64,000 nucleotides of DNA from an uncultured Anaerolineae bacterium (GCA_903875215.1 CAIQVH010000018.1:1-64000), one strand, 5' to 3'; shown: positions 45,949-55,853, numbered from the stretch's first letter. The notes: generated by a model from the letters alone, not told the origin. Numbers and translations: made by a program.

Positions 45949-46469
45949 GACAGCCTCTTTCACCTGCCGATAAATTATAAAAACAGCAATGCTGGCAGCG
46001 ATGAAATTTTTATCCCCGCAGATCAAACGAACAATTTCATCATACAGGGTTTTGAGACAAGAATCAAGCCAGCCCGCCCCCCAGCCAGGGCTTTTCCAGA
46101 AAGAATTAGCAAACTTTTTTACGCAAAAGTTAATCTCTTGAGTGTGGAGCTAAATTTTCAAATCCGTTTTTGCAAAAGAATCTGATGCTTAAAGCATAAT
46201 CTACTCACGGATTAAACGGAAAGCGCGGATTTACACGGAAAAATCAAGGAAAGATCTGTGTAATCCTTGTTTTCCATGTCCAAAAGGTTTTTCTCACCAT
46301 TGAGCACGATCATCTGCCATCCGGCCGTTGGTCGGAAAGATGAAGGATGAAAAGGAGCTGTTTGTACCCCGAAAACGCCCCTCCTTTCACGGTATAATCC
46401 TTCCGCCATCATCCCCCAATCGCTAATCCAAAATCGGAAACCTGTACTGAGAAAGTCGAAGTATCCAAA
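45949..46469. other. Divergent intergenic region with degraded palindromic repeat
   Basis: No gene is supported in these 521 bases. AT-rich sequence upstream of uspA fills 45950-46200. At about 46207-46275 lies an imperfect palindrome: GGATTTACACGGA (46227-46239) is largely complementary to TCTGTGTAATCC (46254-46265). It looks like a worn dispersed repeat. A TATAAT box at 46393-46398 is the best -10 for glyQS, though no good -35 stands at the right distance. Confidence 0.6.
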
Positions 46470-49445
46470 ATGACCCACTCCTTCCAATCCCTGATCCTTT
46501 CCCTGCAAAACTTTTGGGCCTCGCGCGGCTGCCTGATCTGGCAGCCCTATTACACCCAGGTTGGCGCCGGGACGATGAACCCGGCTACCTTTTTGCGCGT
46601 GCTCGGCCCCGAGCCGTGGAACGTCGCTTACGTCGAACCATCCGTCCGCCCGGATGATGGCCGTTATGGCGAGAATCCCAACCGCTTGCAGATGCATTAC
46701 CAGTACCAGGTTATTCTCAAACCCGATCCCGGCAACCCGCAGGAACTCTACCTCGAGTCACTCAAAGCGATCGGCATTGATCCGCGCCAGCACGACATCC
46801 GTTTTGTGGAAGATAACTGGGAGCAGCCCGCCATTTCGGCCTGGGGCCTGGGCTGGGAAGTCTGGCTCGACGGGCAGGAAATCACACAGTTCACTTACTT
46901 CCAGCAGGTCGGCGGCGTGACCCTCGATCCGGTCGCGGTTGAAATCACCTACGGCCTCGACCGCATTCTGATCGCGCTCAACAACGCCAGGGGCATCTGG
47001 GACGAACCGTGGGGCGAACAGATTAGCTACGGCGAAGTGCGCCGCCGCGAAGAATTTGAACACTCCAAATACTATTACGAAGTCGCCGACGTGGCCCGCG
47101 CCCGCCAGATGTACGAACTTTACCTGGCCGAGTGCGAAGCCTGTCTCGCTCAGGGACTCGTCCTACCTGCCCACGATTACGTCCTGAAATCCTCGCACAC
47201 CTTCAACATCCTGGATGCGCGCGGCGCGATCAGTCTCACCGAACGCCAGGCCAGCTTTGGCAAAATGCGCGATCTGGCCCGCCGCGTGGCGCTGACTTAT
47301 CTGGAGCAGCGTAAGGAAGTAGAGTATCCGTTGTTGAAGGAGACTGGTAACTTGGGTCATGGTAAATTGGTAACTTCGGAAACCAAATACCAATCTACCA
47401 AACTACCGACCCCCTTCCTGCTCGAAATCGGCGTCGAAGAACTCCCCGCCGGGGATGTGGATTCGGCGCTGACTCAGCTCCGCGACAAAGTTCCAACCTG
47501 GCTGGCTTCACTCGGGCTGGAACATGGCCCCGTGCAAGTCTACGCTACCCCGCGCCGCCTGGCCGTTTTCGTGGAGAATCTGGCCCCCGGCCAGCCTGAC
47601 CGTGAAGACCTTGTCAAAGGTCCGCCCGCCGAGCGCGCCTTCGATAAGGATGGCAACGCCACACCCGCCGCGTTGGGTTTTGCCAAAAAGAACGGCGTTG
47701 AGACGAAAGATTTGCAGACCCGCGAAATCGACGGCGGCAAATATGTGGTGGCCATTGTCAGCTCGAAGGGCCGCCCCACGCCCGAAGTGTTGGCTGAAGC
47801 CCTGCCCGCCTTCGTTGCCGGGATTTCCTTCATCAAAACCATGCGCTGGAACGACAGCGGCGTGGCCTTCAGCCGCCCGCTGCGCTGGTTCGTGGCGCTG
47901 CTCGGCGAAAACGTCATCCCGTTTAAATATGCCGGGGTGACCGCTGGCAATGTTTCCCGCGGCCTGCGGCCTTACGATTCACCCGATTTGCCGATCGCTT
48001 CGGCGGATAAATACTTCGACGTGCTGCGCGCTGCCGGAATTGTGCTCGACTCCGCCGAACGGTCGCGTTTGATTGTCGAAATGGTCAAGCAAGCCGCCGC
48101 ATCGGTTAATGGCACGGCAATCATCGAGCCGGGCCTGCTGGCCGAAGTGACCAATCTGATCGAAAAACCGACCGCTGTCCTGGGCGGCTTCAACCCCGAT
48201 TTTCTGGAACTGCCCAAAGATGTGTTGATCGGAACGATGAAAAAACATCAACGGTATTTCCCGGTTACCAATTCCCAGCTGACCAATTTACTGCCCAATT
48301 TCATCGCCATCCGCAACGGCGACGACCAATATCTCGACATCGTCACGCAGGGCAACGAACATGTGCTCGGCGCGCGCTTTGCCGATGCGAATTTCTTCGT
48401 CCGCGAAGATGTCAAATTCCCGCTCGAACATTACCGCGCCGGGCTGAAGACGCTCACCTTCCAGACCAAACTTGGCTCGCTGCTCGATAAATCCGAGCGT
48501 ATGCTGCAGCTTTCTGCCGCGATTGCCGCCATGTTCGGCCTCGATCAGTTCGAGCGCGCCAGCGTTCAACGCGCCACCTTCCTCGCCAAAGCCGATCTCA
48601 CCACGCAAATGGTGACCGAAATGACCTCGCTGCAGGGCATCATCGGGCGCGAGTATGCGCTGCGCTCCGGCGAATCCGCCGAAGTGGCGGCCGCGATTGG
48701 CGAGCAATATCAGCCCGTGCCGCCGAGCAAGGTCGGGGTGGTGGTGGCGCTCGCTGACCGGATCGATTCGCTCGTCGGGTTGTTCGCCGCCGGGCTGGCT
48801 CCAACTGGCGCCAAGGATCCGTTTGGCCTGCGCCGCGCCGCGATCGGCACCGTCCAGCCGCTGATTGAGCATGACCTCGACTTTGACCTGCGCGCCGCCA
48901 TCGAAAAAGCCACCGCGCTCCAGCCGATCCCCGTTTCAGAGCAGATTCAGGCCCAGTTGCTGGAGTTCCTGACCGGGCGGATGCGTGTCCTGCTGACCGA
49001 AACGGGATTCCGCTATGACGTGGTGGAGGCCGTTTTGGCGGCCCAATCCCACAATCCCGCCGCTTCCGCCCGCGCCATGCGCCAGTTAATGGAGTGGGTC
49101 AAACGCCCCGATTGGACGCCGCTGCTGGATGGTTACGCCCGCTGCGTGCGCATCCTGCGCTCGGCGAAGGTCAGCGAGCAGGGCGCCGTGGACAGCCAAA
49201 AGTTGGCCGAACCCGCCGAAAAAGATTTGTACGCTGCGCTATCGTCTATCGTCCAGCGTCCATCGTCCGTCAATGAATTCCTGGCAGCCGTCGAAACCCT
49301 CATCCCGGCCATCACAGAATTTTTCGACAAAATCCTGGTCATGGCCGAGGACCCGGCCGTCAAGGCCAATCGTCTGGCGCTGCTGGGACAAATTGCCAGC
49401 CTTTCCGCCGGGCTGGCGGACCTGAGCAAGCTCGAAGGCTTTTAG
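46470..49445 (+). CDS. glyQS: Glycyl-tRNA synthetase, fused alpha and beta subunits
   Basis: This 991-residue protein joins the two subunits of the bacterial alpha2-beta2 enzyme. The alpha part (about 1-285) has [34 protein letters not shown] and FTYFQQVGG, with the catalytic core. The beta part (about 312-991) starts [13 protein letters not shown] and carries the HD-like and anticodon-binding regions. The linker (about 288-311) is encoded by an AT-rich palindrome, and a seven-base repeat lies in the beta C-terminal part; both keep the frame. It charges tRNA-Gly. No T-box precedes it, unlike pheST. A terminator at 49466-49494 follows. Confidence 0.96.
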   Translation: MTHSFQSLILSLQNFWASRGCLIWQPYYTQVGAGTMNPATFLRVLGPEPWNVAYVEPSVRPDDGRYGENPNRLQMHYQYQVILKPDPGNPQELYLESLKAIGIDPRQHDIRFVEDNWEQPAISAWGLGWEVWLDGQEITQFTYFQQVGGVTLDPVAVEITYGLDRILIALNNARGIWDEPWGEQISYGEVRRREEFEHSKYYYEVADVARARQMYELYLAECEACLAQGLVLPAHDYVLKSSHTFNILDARGAISLTERQASFGKMRDLARRVALTYLEQRKEVEYPLLKETGNLGHGKLVTSETKYQSTKLPTPFLLEIGVEELPAGDVDSALTQLRDKVPTWLASLGLEHGPVQVYATPRRLAVFVENLAPGQPDREDLVKGPPAERAFDKDGNATPAALGFAKKNGVETKDLQTREIDGGKYVVAIVSSKGRPTPEVLAEALPAFVAGISFIKTMRWNDSGVAFSRPLRWFVALLGENVIPFKYAGVTAGNVSRGLRPYDSPDLPIASADKYFDVLRAAGIVLDSAERSRLIVEMVKQAAASVNGTAIIEPGLLAEVTNLIEKPTAVLGGFNPDFLELPKDVLIGTMKKHQRYFPVTNSQLTNLLPNFIAIRNGDDQYLDIVTQGNEHVLGARFADANFFVREDVKFPLEHYRAGLKTLTFQTKLGSLLDKSERMLQLSAAIAAMFGLDQFERASVQRATFLAKADLTTQMVTEMTSLQGIIGREYALRSGESAEVAAAIGEQYQPVPPSKVGVVVALADRIDSLVGLFAAGLAPTGAKDPFGLRRAAIGTVQPLIEHDLDFDLRAAIEKATALQPIPVSEQIQAQLLEFLTGRMRVLLTETGFRYDVVEAVLAAQSHNPAASARAMRQLMEWVKRPDWTPLLDGYARCVRILRSAKVSEQGAVDSQKLAEPAEKDLYAALSSIVQRPSSVNEFLAAVETLIPAITEFFDKILVMAEDPAVKANRLALLGQIASLSAGLADLSKLEGF
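47346..47407. repeat. In-frame palindromic element inside glyQS
   Basis: Nested imperfect inverted repeats: GGTAACTTGG (47346-47355) with CCAAACTACC (47398-47407), and GGTAAATTGGT (47361-47371) with ACCAATCTACC (47389-47399). The stretch is far more AT-rich than its surroundings, keeps the reading frame and encodes the alpha-beta linker. Confidence 0.6.
49241..49268 (+). repeat. Seven-base tandem repeat inside glyQS
   Basis: Four consecutive heptamers: ATCGTCT, ATCGTCC, AGCGTCC, ATCGTCC, followed by GTC. They are translated as [10 protein letters not shown] in a region where GlyS proteins normally have an ordinary helix-rich stretch. Confidence 0.7.
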
Positions 49446-49465
49446 CGAAAACCCAAACGAGAACC

Positions 49466-49494
49466 AAAGACCGAGGCCGCGCGCCCCGGTCTTT
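49466..49494 (+). terminator. glyQS terminator
   Basis: Stem AAAGACCG (49466-49473) with CGGTCTTT (49487-49494), extended inside by GG/CC pairs and followed by TACTTT, 20 nt past the glyQS stop. Confidence 0.75.
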
Positions 49495-49521
49495 TACTTT
49501 GGTCTATAATTGTATTAACTG

Positions 49522-49658
49522 CTTATTACACCGTAAAGTAAGTCTTGCGAGATTTTAAACATGAGATCGCGCAGACTTTCACCCTCACCCCTACCTCTCC
49601 CGGGGGGAGAGGTAGGGTGAGGAAGTTTTACGGAACACTTAATTTACGCTGTACTTAT
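49522..49658. mobile_element. MITE-like element with terminal inverted repeats and 5-bp target duplication
   Basis: The element spans 49527-49653 (127 bp). Its ends are 17-bp inverted repeats, TACACCGTAAAGTAAGT and ACTTAATTTACGCTGTA, matching at 15 of 17 positions. CTTAT is duplicated directly outside both ends (49522-49526 and 49654-49658). The centre is a strong GC-rich hairpin (about 49583-49622, one bulged base). It has no coding capacity, so it would have been moved by a transposase elsewhere. It lies between glyQS and dnaG, just after a TATAAT box at 49505-49510, and so may sit in the dnaG leader. Confidence 0.82.
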
Positions 49659-49687
49659 TCGCCCTGCCGGTAAACTGCCAGAAAACC

Positions 49688-51610
49688 ATGTCATCCATTG
49701 ACGAAATCAAAGCCCGCATCGATATTCTCGACCTCGCCAGCGAAGCCGGGGTGAAACTGCGCCGGGCCGGGCGCAACTACACTGGTTTTTGCCCATTCCA
49801 TCACAACACGCGCACGCCGGCCTTCGTCATCTGGCCCGAGACGGGCACCTGGCGCTGTTTCGGCGAGTGTGGCGATGGTGGCGATATTTTCAAATTCGTG
49901 ATGAAGAAAGAAAATATCGATTTCCGCGAGGCCCTGCAGCGGCTGGCAGAGCGCGCCGGGGTCAAGCTGGAAGAGTTCCAGGCCGAAAAACCCGAACAGG
50001 TGGAGGAAAATGCCCGGCTGCGCGCCTTGCTCGAGGACGCGGTATTATTCTATCGTCACCAGTTGGTGAACACCCCGGCCGGAAAAAGCGCGCTGGATTA
50101 CCTGCTGGGCAAGCGCCAACTGACGCTGCAAACCCTGGAGACCTGGGGCCTGGGGTACGCGCCTGAGGCCTGGGATGCGGCGCTGAAGCACTTCACCGCC
50201 AAGAACTATACGGAAGAGGAACTTTACGAGGCCGGGCTGGCCACCCGGCGCGATTCGGGCGGCTTGTATGACCGGTTTCGGCACCGCATCATGATCCCGA
50301 TCCGCGACGAAAATGGACGCATGACCGGGTTCGGGGCGCGTCTGCACCCCAACGATCCACGCACAGACCAGGCCAAGTTCATCAACACCGCCGAAACGCC
50401 AATCTTCAGCAAGGGCCGCCTGCTCTATGGTTTGGATCGCGCCCGCAAGCCGATCCGCGCCGCGGACCAGGCCGTGATTGTGGAAGGCTACCTGGATGTG
50501 ATCGCCGTCCACCAAGCCGGGTACGAGAACGTCATCTCTCCGATGGGCACAGCACTGACCGAAGACCAGATGCGCCTGCTGAAGAAGTTCACGCGCAAGA
50601 TCGTGCTGGCGCTCGACCCGGATACTGCCGGTCAGAAAGCGGTTTTGCGCGGCCTGGACGCGGCGCGCGCCTCGATGGATCGCGAGGAAGAACTGCGTTT
50701 TGACGCGCGCGGGCTGCTGCGCCATGAAGCCCGTCTGCAGGCCGATTTGCGCGTGGCCGAGATGCCCGATGGGCTGGACCCGGATGAAATCGTGGCGCGC
50801 GACCCGGCAGAGTGGGTCAAACTCATCCAGGCCGCCAAGCCGATCGTGGAGCACGTGCTCGATACGCTGGTAGCCGCTCAGGATGTGAACGACCCCAAGG
50901 TGAAAGCTGAGATCGCCGCACAGATTCAGGTCTTGATCGAGGATCTGCCCAACCCGGTCGAGCGCGATTCGTACCGGCAGATGCTGGCGCGGCGGCTGAA
51001 GGTGGATGAACGCTCCCTGATCATGAAGCCGGCCACGGTGAGTCCGGCCCGGCGACAGCGCCCGGCCCCCGAACCCACTCCTCCGCTGAAGCCGGCTCCC
51101 GCAGCGATTCAGACCAGTCGTTCCCAAAAAATTGAAACCTCCTGCCTGGCATTGCTCTTGCATCGCCCCGATCTCCTCCCCCATTTGGACCGTCGGCTGC
51201 AAGAATCTGGGCTGAGCGCCCTCAGCGCGGCGGATTTCGAGTATACTGATTACCAATTGATTGTACGCCTGCTGCAAACAGCCCTCGAACAGGATGAGAC
51301 GGAAATGCCGCATTTTGTCGAGGCGCACATGGGCGAAGGGTTGCGTGAAACACACGCCAGCCTGCTGGCTGTGCCTGTACCGAAGGGATTTGACGAGCGC
51401 CTGCTCGACGAATTGACCCGACAGGTGATCCAGTTGCGCAAACAAGTGTTAAGCGAGAGCCTGAACCAGGTGCGCTATTTGCAGGAAGAGGCCCAGCAGG
51501 CCGGGGATGCACTGGCAACTACCTACCAACAAATGGTCTTACAAATAGTGCGTTCTTTAAATTATCTGGATATTGCCCGTAAACGTTTAAGTGAGTACCG
51601 CCGGGAGTGA
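49688..51610 (+). CDS. dnaG: DNA primase
   Basis: This 640-residue primase has an N-terminal zinc-binding domain (about 1-100; FCPFHHNTRTPAF and WRCFGECGDGGDIF supply Cys and His ligands), the RNA polymerase core with a Toprim fold (about 250-340; VIVEGYLDVIAVHQAG, LALDPDTAGQKA) and a helical C-terminal helicase-binding region (about 480-640). It makes RNA primers for replication. No strong ribosome binding site is seen before the ATG. A MITE lies 34 nt upstream. rpoD follows after 3 nt, the classic macromolecular-synthesis pairing. Confidence 0.97.
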   Translation: MSSIDEIKARIDILDLASEAGVKLRRAGRNYTGFCPFHHNTRTPAFVIWPETGTWRCFGECGDGGDIFKFVMKKENIDFREALQRLAERAGVKLEEFQAEKPEQVEENARLRALLEDAVLFYRHQLVNTPAGKSALDYLLGKRQLTLQTLETWGLGYAPEAWDAALKHFTAKNYTEEELYEAGLATRRDSGGLYDRFRHRIMIPIRDENGRMTGFGARLHPNDPRTDQAKFINTAETPIFSKGRLLYGLDRARKPIRAADQAVIVEGYLDVIAVHQAGYENVISPMGTALTEDQMRLLKKFTRKIVLALDPDTAGQKAVLRGLDAARASMDREEELRFDARGLLRHEARLQADLRVAEMPDGLDPDEIVARDPAEWVKLIQAAKPIVEHVLDTLVAAQDVNDPKVKAEIAAQIQVLIEDLPNPVERDSYRQMLARRLKVDERSLIMKPATVSPARRQRPAPEPTPPLKPAPAAIQTSRSQKIETSCLALLLHRPDLLPHLDRRLQESGLSALSAADFEYTDYQLIVRLLQTALEQDETEMPHFVEAHMGEGLRETHASLLAVPVPKGFDERLLDELTRQVIQLRKQVLSESLNQVRYLQEEAQQAGDALATTYQQMVLQIVRSLNYLDIARKRLSEYRRE

Positions 51611-51613
51611 GCC

Positions 51614-53146
51614 ATGTCACGAAAACCAACGGAGAAAGACCCCAAAAACTTGATCCCTGACACGACCGAGATTGAGGGCGAGGATCTAACCCTGGAGGTG
51701 GATGATGCCGAATTGGCCGGCGAGGAAATCATCGAAGATCTCGAGGAAACGCTCGATCTGCGCAACCCGGTCATCGCCGAGGAACTTTCAGAAGACCCGG
51801 TACGGCTATACCTGCGCGAGATCGGCCAGGTCAAACTGCTCGATGCAGATAGCGAGTTTCGCCTGTCAACCATGATCGAGGCCTGGCGGCTGTTTGAGAG
51901 CCTCGATCAGCACCTGGAACGGCAGGGGGTGAAACACCTGGTGGCGGTCTACCATTCCATCTTAGATGAAATGCTCGTGGCCTGGAAGCGACTGGAGGAA
52001 GACGCCCAACGCCTGGAAGTGCAACTGCCCGAAATGCGGCTGGTGGTGGCCGAGGCGCAGGCCCTGCGCCAGGGCTGGGAATTCGACTCGCCCTCCTATC
52101 TGCGCGCTTTTTTGGATAACGGCCTATGGGGCCGCGACCCGCGCTGGGATGGGCTGGCCGTACACGCCTTCAACCTGTTCACCGGCCTCTACATGCTCCC
52201 ACCTGCGCTGGCCGGCTGGCTTTCCACCTATTGCAAAACCCATGGCAGCAACTGCCCCGCCGCCCGCAGCCTGTACCGCCATTTGCCCCTCGAAGACGAC
52301 CTGCAATACGATACCCGTCTGCTCAGCGCGCGCTCTGAAGACGCCACCCAATCCCTGATTCGTGCCAACCTGCGCCTGGTGGTGAGCGTGGCCAAACGCT
52401 ACCTGGGGCGCGGCATCTCCTTCCTCGACCTGATCCAGGAGGGCAACCTGGGGCTGCTGCGCGCCGTCAATAAATTTAACCCGCGGCGCGGATTCAAATT
52501 CAGCACCTATGCCACCTGGTGGATTCGCCAATCGATCAACCGCTCCATCGCCGAACAGGCGCGCACCATCCGCATCCCCGTCCACCTGTTCGAGTCGATC
52601 ACGCGCATTCTGCGCATCCAACGCCAGCTCGTCCAGCGCTTTGGACGCGAACCAAACACCGACGAACTGGCCCTGGAAGCCGGCTACCTGGCCGCCGCCG
52701 ACGTGCAGGCCATCCTGCGCGCCAAAGCAGAATCGACCGAACTCGACCCGGTCATCCAGCACCGCTGGGAAACAGCCACCGCCAAAGTAGACCGCATCCT
52801 GCGCTCGGCAGAAGAACCCGTCTCACTAGAAGGCCCGGTCGGCGACGAAGATTCTTCCCAACTGGGAGATTTCATTCAGGATGATGACGCCCTGGAGCCG
52901 ATGGATGCCGCCGCGCGCGAAATGCTGCGCGAACAGGTCCAGCATGCCCTGGCAGCGCTCTCAGAGCGTGAGCGGCAGGTGCTCGAACTGCGCTTCGGGC
53001 TGATCGACGGCAAAGACCACACCCTCGAGGAGGTCAGCCGCTACTTTAACGTCACCCGCGAGCGCATCCGGCAGATCGAGGCCAAGGCGCTGCGCAAACT
53101 TCGCCACCCCACGCGCAGCCGCCTGCTGAAAGACTACCTCGGTTGA
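51614..53146 (+). CDS. rpoD: RNA polymerase primary sigma factor (sigma-70)
   Basis: This 510-residue sigma factor has region 1.2 (about 58-90; [16 protein letters not shown]), a long non-conserved insert (about 95-245), region 2 (about 248-320; [37 protein letters not shown]), region 3 (about 330-420) and region 4 with the -35-binding helix-turn-helix (about 440-505; [20 protein letters not shown]). Motifs of regions 2.4 and 4.2 look like those of group 1 factors. The TTGACA/TATAAT promoters throughout the window fit such a factor. GGGAG lies 6 nt before the ATG, overlapping the dnaG stop. Confidence 0.95.
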   Translation: MSRKPTEKDPKNLIPDTTEIEGEDLTLEVDDAELAGEEIIEDLEETLDLRNPVIAEELSEDPVRLYLREIGQVKLLDADSEFRLSTMIEAWRLFESLDQHLERQGVKHLVAVYHSILDEMLVAWKRLEEDAQRLEVQLPEMRLVVAEAQALRQGWEFDSPSYLRAFLDNGLWGRDPRWDGLAVHAFNLFTGLYMLPPALAGWLSTYCKTHGSNCPAARSLYRHLPLEDDLQYDTRLLSARSEDATQSLIRANLRLVVSVAKRYLGRGISFLDLIQEGNLGLLRAVNKFNPRRGFKFSTYATWWIRQSINRSIAEQARTIRIPVHLFESITRILRIQRQLVQRFGREPNTDELALEAGYLAAADVQAILRAKAESTELDPVIQHRWETATAKVDRILRSAEEPVSLEGPVGDEDSSQLGDFIQDDDALEPMDAAAREMLREQVQHALAALSERERQVLELRFGLIDGKDHTLEEVSRYFNVTRERIRQIEAKALRKLRHPTRSRLLKDYLG

Positions 53147-53170
53147 ACCCCGGCCCATTGCCACCAGACC

Positions 53171-54775
53171 ATGTGCGCATCTCAGCAACCCTTTCTCAGC
53201 GTCAGCAATCTCAGCCGGGCGTTTGGCTCGGTGGAGGCGTTGAGTGACATCAACTTTGAGTTGGAACCGGGCGAAGTGCTCGGCGTAGTCGGTCAGCGCG
53301 GGTCGGGTAAGACCACCCTGTTTCGCTTGCTCAATGGAATTTATACCCCCACCAACGGCGAGATTTTCATCCACGGCCAGCGCGTAAGCCTGCGGGCCGA
53401 TGCCAATGTCCAACAATTGGGCATCCAGAGCGCATACCAAAACCCACAGCTGGCCGACAACTTGGATGTGCTGAACAACGTTTTCCTGGGAAGGGAGATA
53501 TGCCGCATCCCGCGCTGGAAAATCTGGCCGGATGATGTGCAGATGGCCCGGCTGGCTCGCGACTTCTTCGCCGAACTTGACCTGCCGCCCGAGATCCTGG
53601 CGGAACGCCCCATCAACCTCTCCAACGAACAAAAACAACTTGTGGCAATCGCGCATGCCCTCTGCCGGCCGTGCCGCCTGCTGCTGCTTGATGACGCGCT
53701 GGCCGCGCTCAGTTTCCAGCGCCAGCAAATCCTGCTGAATCGCATCAAGGATCTTGCCGCGCAAAACGTCTCCACCATCATCAGCAGCGATGACCTGAAA
53801 CACATCTTCACCGTGACCGACCGAATTTTGGTGCTGTATGGAGGCCGGCAGGTGACCGTGCGCGCCACGCAACAAACCACACCCCGTGAAATAGTGGAAC
53901 TGATTGTCGGCTCAAACCAGCAGGAACAGATCACACCAGTCATCTGGGCCTTCGAAAACTATCACGTTGCCCAACAGCAGGCCGAGGAACTGCGCCACGC
54001 GCAAATGGCCCTGCGCCAGAGCCTGCAGGAACAGGATTCACTTAACCGGCTGCTGGTGGAGCGCCTGCGCAAACAGGTGGAAGCGCTCGACCGCCTGAAC
54101 CTGGCCATTCAGGAAGCCAACCGGCGCCTGATGACCGAACGCGAAACCGAGCGCAAAGCCCTGGCGCGCGAACTGCACGACCAGGTCATCCAGGACTTGC
54201 TCAGTTACAACTACCAGTTGGAGGATGCTGAAAATGAAACCAGCGACCCGGCCCAACGCCAGGAGCTGGCCAGCATCCGCAATGGCATCCGCCAGGTAGT
54301 CAGCAGCCTGCGCCAGATGTGCAGCGACTTGCGCCCGCCGACCATTGACAGTCATGGGCTTTCGGCAGCCATCCGCTCACTGGCCCATGACTGGTCAAAG
54401 CAAAACGATCTCTCTGTGGAACTGGAGATTGACCCAGGGCTGGGACGCCTGCCCGAGACGATCGAGCTGTCCGTTTTTCGCATCATCCAGGAAGGGCTGA
54501 GAAACGTGCGCAAACACGCCAATGCCACGCAAGTCAAGCTCTCTTTGCAGCGCACCGCCACCGCCAGCCTGGTGGTGCGGTTGATGGACAACGGTCAGGG
54601 CATGCCGCAGCCGGTCAACCTGGCAACGCTTTCGGGGGAAAAACATTTTGGTCTGGTGGGGATCAGTGAACGGGTCAGCCTGCTGGGAGGCACCATGCAG
54701 GTCGAGTCTCAGTCCGGAGGTGGGTTGGAACTTTTGATCGAAATTCCCAGCCCTTACCCAATGATGGTGGCTTGA
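53171..54775 (+). CDS. CUT2-type ABC ATPase domain fused to a NarL-type histidine kinase
   Basis: Residues 7-248 of this 534-residue protein resemble the N-terminal half of a ribose/multiple-sugar importer ATPase: Walker A GQRGSGKTT (41-49), Q-loop Gln at Q90, NVFLGREI (103-110), a signature-like LSNEQ (150-154) and Walker B LLLLDD (170-175). The catalytic Glu is D175 and the H-loop His is lost (IISSDD, 204-208), so hydrolysis is doubtful. A coiled coil (about 262-330) leads to a HisKA_3 domain with H336 (ELHDQVIQDLL) and a HATPase domain (about 430-528; DNGQGM, GLVGISERV). There is no membrane segment. It lies 24 nt after rpoD and convergent, with a 1-nt gap, to a response regulator gene; a sugar ABC operon follows. 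Confidence 0.93.
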   Translation: MCASQQPFLSVSNLSRAFGSVEALSDINFELEPGEVLGVVGQRGSGKTTLFRLLNGIYTPTNGEIFIHGQRVSLRADANVQQLGIQSAYQNPQLADNLDVLNNVFLGREICRIPRWKIWPDDVQMARLARDFFAELDLPPEILAERPINLSNEQKQLVAIAHALCRPCRLLLLDDALAALSFQRQQILLNRIKDLAAQNVSTIISSDDLKHIFTVTDRILVLYGGRQVTVRATQQTTPREIVELIVGSNQQEQITPVIWAFENYHVAQQQAEELRHAQMALRQSLQEQDSLNRLLVERLRKQVEALDRLNLAIQEANRRLMTERETERKALARELHDQVIQDLLSYNYQLEDAENETSDPAQRQELASIRNGIRQVVSSLRQMCSDLRPPTIDSHGLSAAIRSLAHDWSKQNDLSVELEIDPGLGRLPETIELSVFRIIQEGLRNVRKHANATQVKLSLQRTATASLVVRLMDNGQGMPQPVNLATLSGEKHFGLVGISERVSLLGGTMQVESQSGGGLELLIEIPSPYPMMVA

Positions 54776-54776
54776 T

Positions 54777-55829
54777 TCATTGTCCGAGGGCGTCTGCAAC
54801 GACCTGGCGCACAGTGGCGGCATCAAGGTCTTTTTTATCCAGAAAGGCCACAGCGCCAGCGCTGAGGGCCAGGCGGCGAAATTCGCGGTCAGGGTAAGCG
54901 CTGATCAGAATCAGACGCGTCTGTGGTGAAACCGCCTTGATGCGCCGCGCACACTGGATACCATCTTCCTCCCGCAGCACAACATCAATAAACGCCAACC
55001 GGGGTCTGACCAGCCCGGCCAGCCGGATGGCGTCGGAGCCATCTTCGGCTTCGTACAGGCTGGAGTTGGGCCAGGTTTTGGTGAGCTGTTTGCCCAACTG
55101 GGCGCGGTAGCGCGGATTGTCATCCACCAGCAGGACGGCGAGCGCCTCCACTGCCTGCGGCTCCAGGCGGTTTGGAAGTCTTTCCTGCCCAAAATTGGCG
55201 AGCAACTCTGGGTGATGGCTGGCAAAGTTATTCGCTTCCAGGCGGCTTTCCACACCAATGGCGCGATACAGCGCTGTCAGATGGTTTTCCACCGTTTTAA
55301 TGGAAAGGTCCATCACGCTGGCAATTTTCTGGTTGTTGTAACCCTGCGTCAGCAGGTAGAGCAGCTCGCGCTGGCGGCGGGTAAGGGCAGAATCATGCTC
55401 GGGGTGGGCTGGATGCTGATCCACCAGTCGATTGACCAGCGGGTCTGATATCCAGCGTCCCCCGCCCAGGATACGCTGAATCGCCAGCTGCAGATCCGCA
55501 AGCGGCTGGTCCTTGAGATGGTAACCATTGACTCCTGCCGAAAGCAGACCGACCACATAAGCTTGGTCGTCGTAGGCGCTGACGACCAGGATTTTCAGAT
55601 CGGGGTAGGCGGCGCGGAAAGCATGCACAGCTGCCACCGGCTCAAAATCCGGCATATTGACATCCATCAGGAGCAGGTCGGGATGCAATTGCTCAAGAGC
55701 CTGGTATAAAGCCGGGCCATTGCCCACTTCACCAATAATTTCGATGCCCGGCAGGCTGGTCAGGGCGTCGCGCAGCCCGGCACGGATCAGGGCGTGGTCA
55801 TCGGCAAGCAAGGTTTTGGTGGACGGCAT
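54777..55829 (-). CDS. Response regulator, receiver-LuxR HTH-receiver
   Basis: This 350-residue regulator has a NarL-type receiver (about 5-120; ADDH acidic pair, phospho-acceptor D56 in LLMDVNMP, K106), a LuxR/GerE helix-turn-helix (about 146-205; LTRRQRELLYLL, IASVMDLSIKTVENHL) and a second complete receiver (about 231-347; LLVDD pair, D282 in FIDVV). A NarL regulator normally ends with the HTH, so the C-terminal receiver is unusual. It is almost certainly the partner of the adjacent HisKA_3 kinase and is divergent from the sugar-uptake operon, whose upstream region carries repeated GGGGAA motifs. Confidence 0.93.
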   Translation of the reverse strand: MPSTKTLLADDHALIRAGLRDALTSLPGIEIIGEVGNGPALYQALEQLHPDLLLMDVNMPDFEPVAAVHAFRAAYPDLKILVVSAYDDQAYVVGLLSAGVNGYHLKDQPLADLQLAIQRILGGGRWISDPLVNRLVDQHPAHPEHDSALTRRQRELLYLLTQGYNNQKIASVMDLSIKTVENHLTALYRAIGVESRLEANNFASHHPELLANFGQERLPNRLEPQAVEALAVLLVDDNPRYRAQLGKQLTKTWPNSSLYEAEDGSDAIRLAGLVRPRLAFIDVVLREEDGIQCARRIKAVSPQTRLILISAYPDREFRRLALSAGAVAFLDKKDLDAATVRQVVADALGQ

Positions 55830-55853
55830 GGCGGGGGAGTGTCCAATTCATTA

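Noticed and set aside
49241-49268. CRISPR-like repeat
   Set aside because: Units are 7 bases without spacers and lie inside a coding frame; no CRISPR array or cas gene was seen in the window.
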